Positions 6,600 through 8,419 of a stretch of 8,419 bases of DNA are shown piece after piece. The stretch spans positions 1 to 8,419 of the forward strand of contig CALICC010000237.1 in NCBI GenBank assembly GCA_938049325.1. The letters run 5' to 3'. Each line of letters opens with the position of its first letter. The stretch's first letter is position 1. The translations under genes and the position numbers were made by a program. A model generated the notes under the pieces. The model worked only from the letters and a program-made list of their open reading frames with translations, made no database searches and was not told the origin of the DNA. Source of the stretch: an uncultured Ilumatobacter sp. (GTDB taxonomy: Bacteria > Actinomycetota > Acidimicrobiia > Acidimicrobiales > Ilumatobacteraceae).

Positions 6600-7871
6600 T
6601 CAGGTGCGGACGAAACGCGTGACGCACTCGACATGCGGGGTCTGCGGGAACAGGTCGAGTACTTCGACGTGTTCCATGCGGTATCCGGCATCGTCGAGCA
6701 GACGGGCGTCGCGTGCGAGCGACACCGGGTCACAGCTGACCAGCACGACCACGGCGGCGGCAGAACGAACCACTGCCGCAACGCCAGGCTTCGCGAGACC
6801 AGGGCGAGCCGGGTCGGCGACCAGCACATCGATCGGACCGAACGCCGGATCAGGCTTCCACTCCCCCATGTCGCTGCGCTCGATCTCGACGCTCTTGTCA
6901 CCCTGGCCCGCTCGGTGCTTCAAGTTCTCGCGCGCGTCGAAGCACGATGACCGCGCCGACTCGACGAGCGTGACGTGACGGACGTCGTTCATGACCGTGG
7001 CGGCGAAGAGCCCAACGCCGCCGTATGCGTCGACTGCGTGGTCGGCGCCGGCCAGCTCGGGAGCGGCACGGCCGACCGCGTCGACGAGCAACTCGGCGGC
7101 AGCTGGTCCCGACTGGAAGAACGAGGGTGCCGACACTTGCAGGTTGCGCCCGGCCACGCGTTCAACGATGAACGCTCGGTCGCCGATGTGCACGTCGGCA
7201 GGCAGTCCGCTCACCGACTGGCCCGCTGGTGCGTTGCTGCGACGCTTCTCGCCTCGCCGCTGACGATCCTCGGGGCGGGTCCAGCGAGCGGTGACACCAT
7301 CGGTCGACACCGAGGTACGCAAGGTGAGCTCGACGCCGGCCGACACATTGACGTCGCGCAGCACGGCTGACAGGTTCTGGTGGGCCACCTGGCAATGATC
7401 GATCGGGACGACCTCGTCGCTGCGTTCCTCACGGAACCCGACGCCACCTCCGGGCATGCCGACGAGGCGGATGGTGGTGCGGTAGCCGAACGGGTCGACG
7501 CCGTCACCGACATTGATCAGCGAGTCGACGGCCTGCTCGTCGAAGCGACCGACGCGACGCAACGATTCGGCGACGATCTCGACCTTTGCAGCCATCTGCG
7601 CCTCGACATCGAAATGCATCCATCCGCAGCCTCCACACCCTTCGCGGCGGTGGGGGCACGTTGGCGCAACCCGGTGCGGCGACGAGTCGAGCACGTCGGT
7701 GGTGGTTGCCTTGACGAAATCTTTACGATCGTTACGAACCACCGCTTCGACCTGTTCGCCTGGCAGCGCGCCGGTGACAAACGCAACCCGTCCGTCGTCG
7801 AGGCGCGCCATCGCGTCGCCGCCGGCGACCATTCGCTCTGGTCGCAGGATGATCGGTTCTTCGGACGCCAT
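6600..7871 (-). CDS. Class I SAM-dependent m5U RNA methyltransferase (TrmA/RlmC/RlmD family) with Fe-S cysteines
   Basis: A 423-residue enzyme that methylates C5 of a uridine in rRNA or tRNA using S-adenosylmethionine. An N-terminal TRAM-like RNA-binding region (about 5-60; ERMVAGGDAMARL, VTGALPGEQVEA) precedes cysteines C72, C79, C82 and C160, the expected [4Fe-4S] ligands (CPHRREGCGGC and DHC). Then come the SAM-binding strand AVDAYGGVGLFA (279-290), VADPARPGL (351-359), the catalytic Cys380 in LVSCDP.SLARD, and the general base Glu415 in PHVE. The spacing C-X6-C-X2-C is one residue longer than the C-X5-C of E. coli RlmD. The frame stays open to 7991, but the first 40 codons are antisense to the acidic-protein gene and lack TRAM character; the ATG at 7871 has TACGCT 7 nt upstream and is preferred. 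Target nucleotide cannot be told from sequence, so no symbol is given. Confidence 0.92.
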   Translation of the reverse strand: MASEEPIILRPERMVAGGDAMARLDDGRVAFVTGALPGEQVEAVVRNDRKDFVKATTTDVLDSSPHRVAPTCPHRREGCGGCGWMHFDVEAQMAAKVEIVAESLRRVGRFDEQAVDSLINVGDGVDPFGYRTTIRLVGMPGGGVGFREERSDEVVPIDHCQVAHQNLSAVLRDVNVSAGVELTLRTSVSTDGVTARWTRPEDRQRRGEKRRSNAPAGQSVSGLPADVHIGDRAFIVERVAGRNLQVSAPSFFQSGPAAAELLVDAVGRAAPELAGADHAVDAYGGVGLFAATVMNDVRHVTLVESARSSCFDARENLKHRAGQGDKSVEIERSDMGEWKPDPAFGPIDVLVADPARPGLAKPGVAAVVRSAAAVVVLVSCDPVSLARDARLLDDAGYRMEHVEVLDLFPQTPHVECVTRFVRT

Positions 7872-7878
7872 GCACGGC

Positions 7879-7884
7879 AGCGTA
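7879..7884 (-). promoter_or_regulatory. Putative -10 element (TACGCT) of the RNA methyltransferase gene
   Basis: On the minus strand TACGCT is followed by 7 nt (GCCGTGC) and the ATG at 7871. No Shine-Dalgarno sequence is present, which favours a leaderless transcript. No -35 box is recognisable. It sits in a 34-bp gap shared with the divergent gene at 7906. Confidence 0.5.
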
Positions 7885-7893
7885 CGGGGGTGA

Positions 7894-7899
7894 CAGACT
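7894..7899 (+). promoter_or_regulatory. Putative -10 element (CAGACT) of the small acidic protein gene
   Basis: CAGACT ends 6 nt before the ATG at 7906. GAGGAG (7900-7905) directly abuts the ATG with no spacer, too close to act as a normal ribosome binding site, which makes leaderless initiation a reasonable alternative. The hexamer has A and T in the anchor positions but C in place of the leading T. Confidence 0.35.
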
Positions 7900-7905
7900 G
7901 AGGAG

Positions 7906-8112
7906 ATGGGCAACGACGACGACCGTTGGTACTGGGACTTGGACAAAGGAGTGGCGGTCCCCGCAGCCGAGCGCGGCAAAGGCGACAACACGCTCGGCCC
8001 CTACGACTCCAAGGGCGAGGCCGAGAACTGGAAGTCGAAGGTCGACGATCGCAACGACTCCTGGGACGACGCGGACGACGACTGGGACGGCACCACCGAC
8101 GCCGAGGACTGA
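7906..8112 (+). CDS. Small acidic Trp-rich conserved-type hypothetical protein
   Basis: A 68-residue soluble protein with no signal peptide or membrane segment. An in-frame TGA at 7891 lies just upstream, so the ATG at 7906 is the first possible start. It has 18 Asp and 4 Glu against 8 Lys/Arg, and 5 Trp. The N-terminal half (WYWDLDKGVAV..AERG, TLGPYDSKGEAENWKSKVDDRN) looks like a small folded unit; the LGPYDSKGEAENW part faintly recalls the G-P-[FY]-x-[ST]-x-x-x-A pattern of SPOR repeats. The tail (about 50-68) is an Asp-rich, probably disordered strip. I recall similar short WYWDL...LGPY...EAENW proteins from actinobacteria, but without a named function. High GC at third positions supports real coding. 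It is transcribed divergently from the RNA methyltransferase. Nucleic-acid mimicry or metal binding by the acidic tail is only a guess. Confidence 0.75.
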   Translation: MGNDDDRWYWDLDKGVAVPAAERGKGDNTLGPYDSKGEAENWKSKVDDRNDSWDDADDDWDGTTDAED

Positions 8113-8121
8113 GGGCCTCAG
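8109..8121. repeat. Inverted repeat at the stop of the acidic protein gene
   Basis: CTGAGG-G-CCTCAG is a perfect 6-bp inverted repeat around one base that includes the TGA stop at 8110-8112. It could fold as a short hairpin and mark the 3' end of the transcript, but no T-run follows, so it is not a standard intrinsic terminator. Confidence 0.35.
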
Positions 8122-8152
8122 CGGAACACGGACGAACGGCTTGTGGCCGCTG
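8119..8152. repeat. Inverted repeat CAGCGG...CCGCTG
   Basis: CAGCGG (8119-8124) and CCGCTG (8147-8152) are complementary arms 22 nt apart, with a possible inner CAC/GTG extension. It overlaps the arm of the preceding small hairpin, so the two would be alternative folds. It may be part of a T-less terminator; chance occurrence in GC-rich DNA is also possible. Confidence 0.3.
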
Positions 8153-8173
8153 CGGTGTCGTCGCCCCCACCCG

Positions 8174-8216
8174 TTCCGGTTCCTTCCAACTCTCTGTAGC
8201 TGAAAGAGAACCGGAA
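8174..8216. repeat. 9-bp perfect inverted repeat TTCCGGTTC...GAACCGGAA
   Basis: Arms at 8174-8182 and 8208-8216 are exact reverse complements, separated by 25 nt that contain a minor internal CTCT/AGAG pairing. No T-run follows. It could be an RNA stem-loop, a terminator-like structure downstream of the acidic protein gene, or a spaced binding site for a dimeric regulator. Confidence 0.45.
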
Positions 8217-8419
8217 ACGCCCCGACTGGAAACCGATAGCCACCGAATCTCGCCGCAACCTAGATCACCAACCCGGCCGCACGACCTGATCGGCTCCGAC
8301 AGACCCTCTCGCTGCTCCACCCGGATGGTTGTTCTGGGCTACCGACCCACTCTGGACGTGTCATGGAACGGCTCCCGAAGCTCAGTCCGAGGACCGGGTC
8401 GGCGATCGCACATTCTGGA

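Larger units (their letters stand above)
8113..8419. other. Terminal stretch without a supported gene
   Basis: These 307 bases contain the inverted repeats listed separately and no ORF I can support. A minus-strand frame is open from the right edge to a TAG at 8260-8262 (about 52 codons), and a plus-strand frame begins with ATG at 8363 and is open to the edge (19 codons). Neither resembles a known protein, though either could be part of a gene lying mostly outside the window. No tRNA-like cloverleaf or mobile-element end was recognised. Confidence 0.5.

Noticed and set aside
7872..7991. 40-codon N-terminal extension of the RNA methyltransferase
   Set aside because: It is antisense to the acidic protein gene, has no TRAM-like sequence, and would erase the shared intergenic promoters.
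7517..8320. 267-codon minus-strand open frame reaching into the 3' non-coding stretch
   Set aside because: Its translation is Arg/Ser/Pro-rich low complexity in a shadow frame of the methyltransferase.
8260..8418. Minus-strand frame open from the right edge to a TAG
   Set aside because: About 52 codons with no recognisable motif and mixed third-position composition; it could be a gene end but cannot be supported.
8363..8419. ATG-initiated open frame running off the right edge
   Set aside because: Only 19 codons, no ribosome binding site or -10 at the usual spacing, and no recognisable sequence; it cannot be judged from the window.

Overview
The window is high-GC bacterial DNA, densely packed with genes on both strands. 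It uses GTG and possibly TTG starts and carries a SigK/RskA-type sigma and anti-sigma pair. This points to an actinobacterium; a lineage such as the Acidimicrobiia would fit, but that is an inference from style and gene content, not a match. No rRNA, tRNA, CRISPR array, insertion sequence or phage gene was found.

Layout. Positions 1-1252 (+) hold the 3' part of a divergent FtsH-like AAA+/M41 metalloprotease whose start lies off the left edge. Positions 1302-3307 (+) form a tight three-gene unit: a TauE/SafE-family permease, then two paralogous flavodoxin-fold NAD(P)H oxidoreductases, the last pair joined by an ATGA stop/start overlap. A double-hotdog acyl-CoA thioesterase-like gene follows at 3379-4224 (+). 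It converges on a minus-strand block, read right to left: a TrmA/RlmD-type m5U RNA methyltransferase (7871-6600), an ECF sigma factor of SigK type (6578-5952), its membrane anti-sigma factor RskA (5955-5191, again ATGA-coupled) and a pseudouridine-5'-phosphate glycosidase PsuG (5159-4257). A 34-bp gap separates the methyltransferase from a divergent gene for a small, very acidic, Trp-rich protein (7906-8112, +). The last ~307 bases hold no convincing gene but contain three inverted repeats.

How the genes work together. The sigma/anti-sigma pair is a self-contained regulatory module whose signal and targets are not visible. The permease plus two reductases look like one redox or detoxification transcription unit with unknown substrate. 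PsuG (pseudouridine catabolism, no kinase PsuK in view) and the m5U methyltransferase both concern the C5 position of uridine, but nothing shows a functional link.

The most consistent unlisted signal is regulatory. The first genes of five transcription units each have a -10-like hexamer (TAGAGT, CAAGAT, TACGCT, TACGCT, CAGACT) ending 6-7 nt before the start codon, and most lack a well-placed Shine-Dalgarno sequence. This suggests leaderless transcription, fixes the psuG start at an internal GTG, and makes the 34-bp gap a compact pair of divergent promoters. I did not find a clearly new multi-gene defence or mobile system here.
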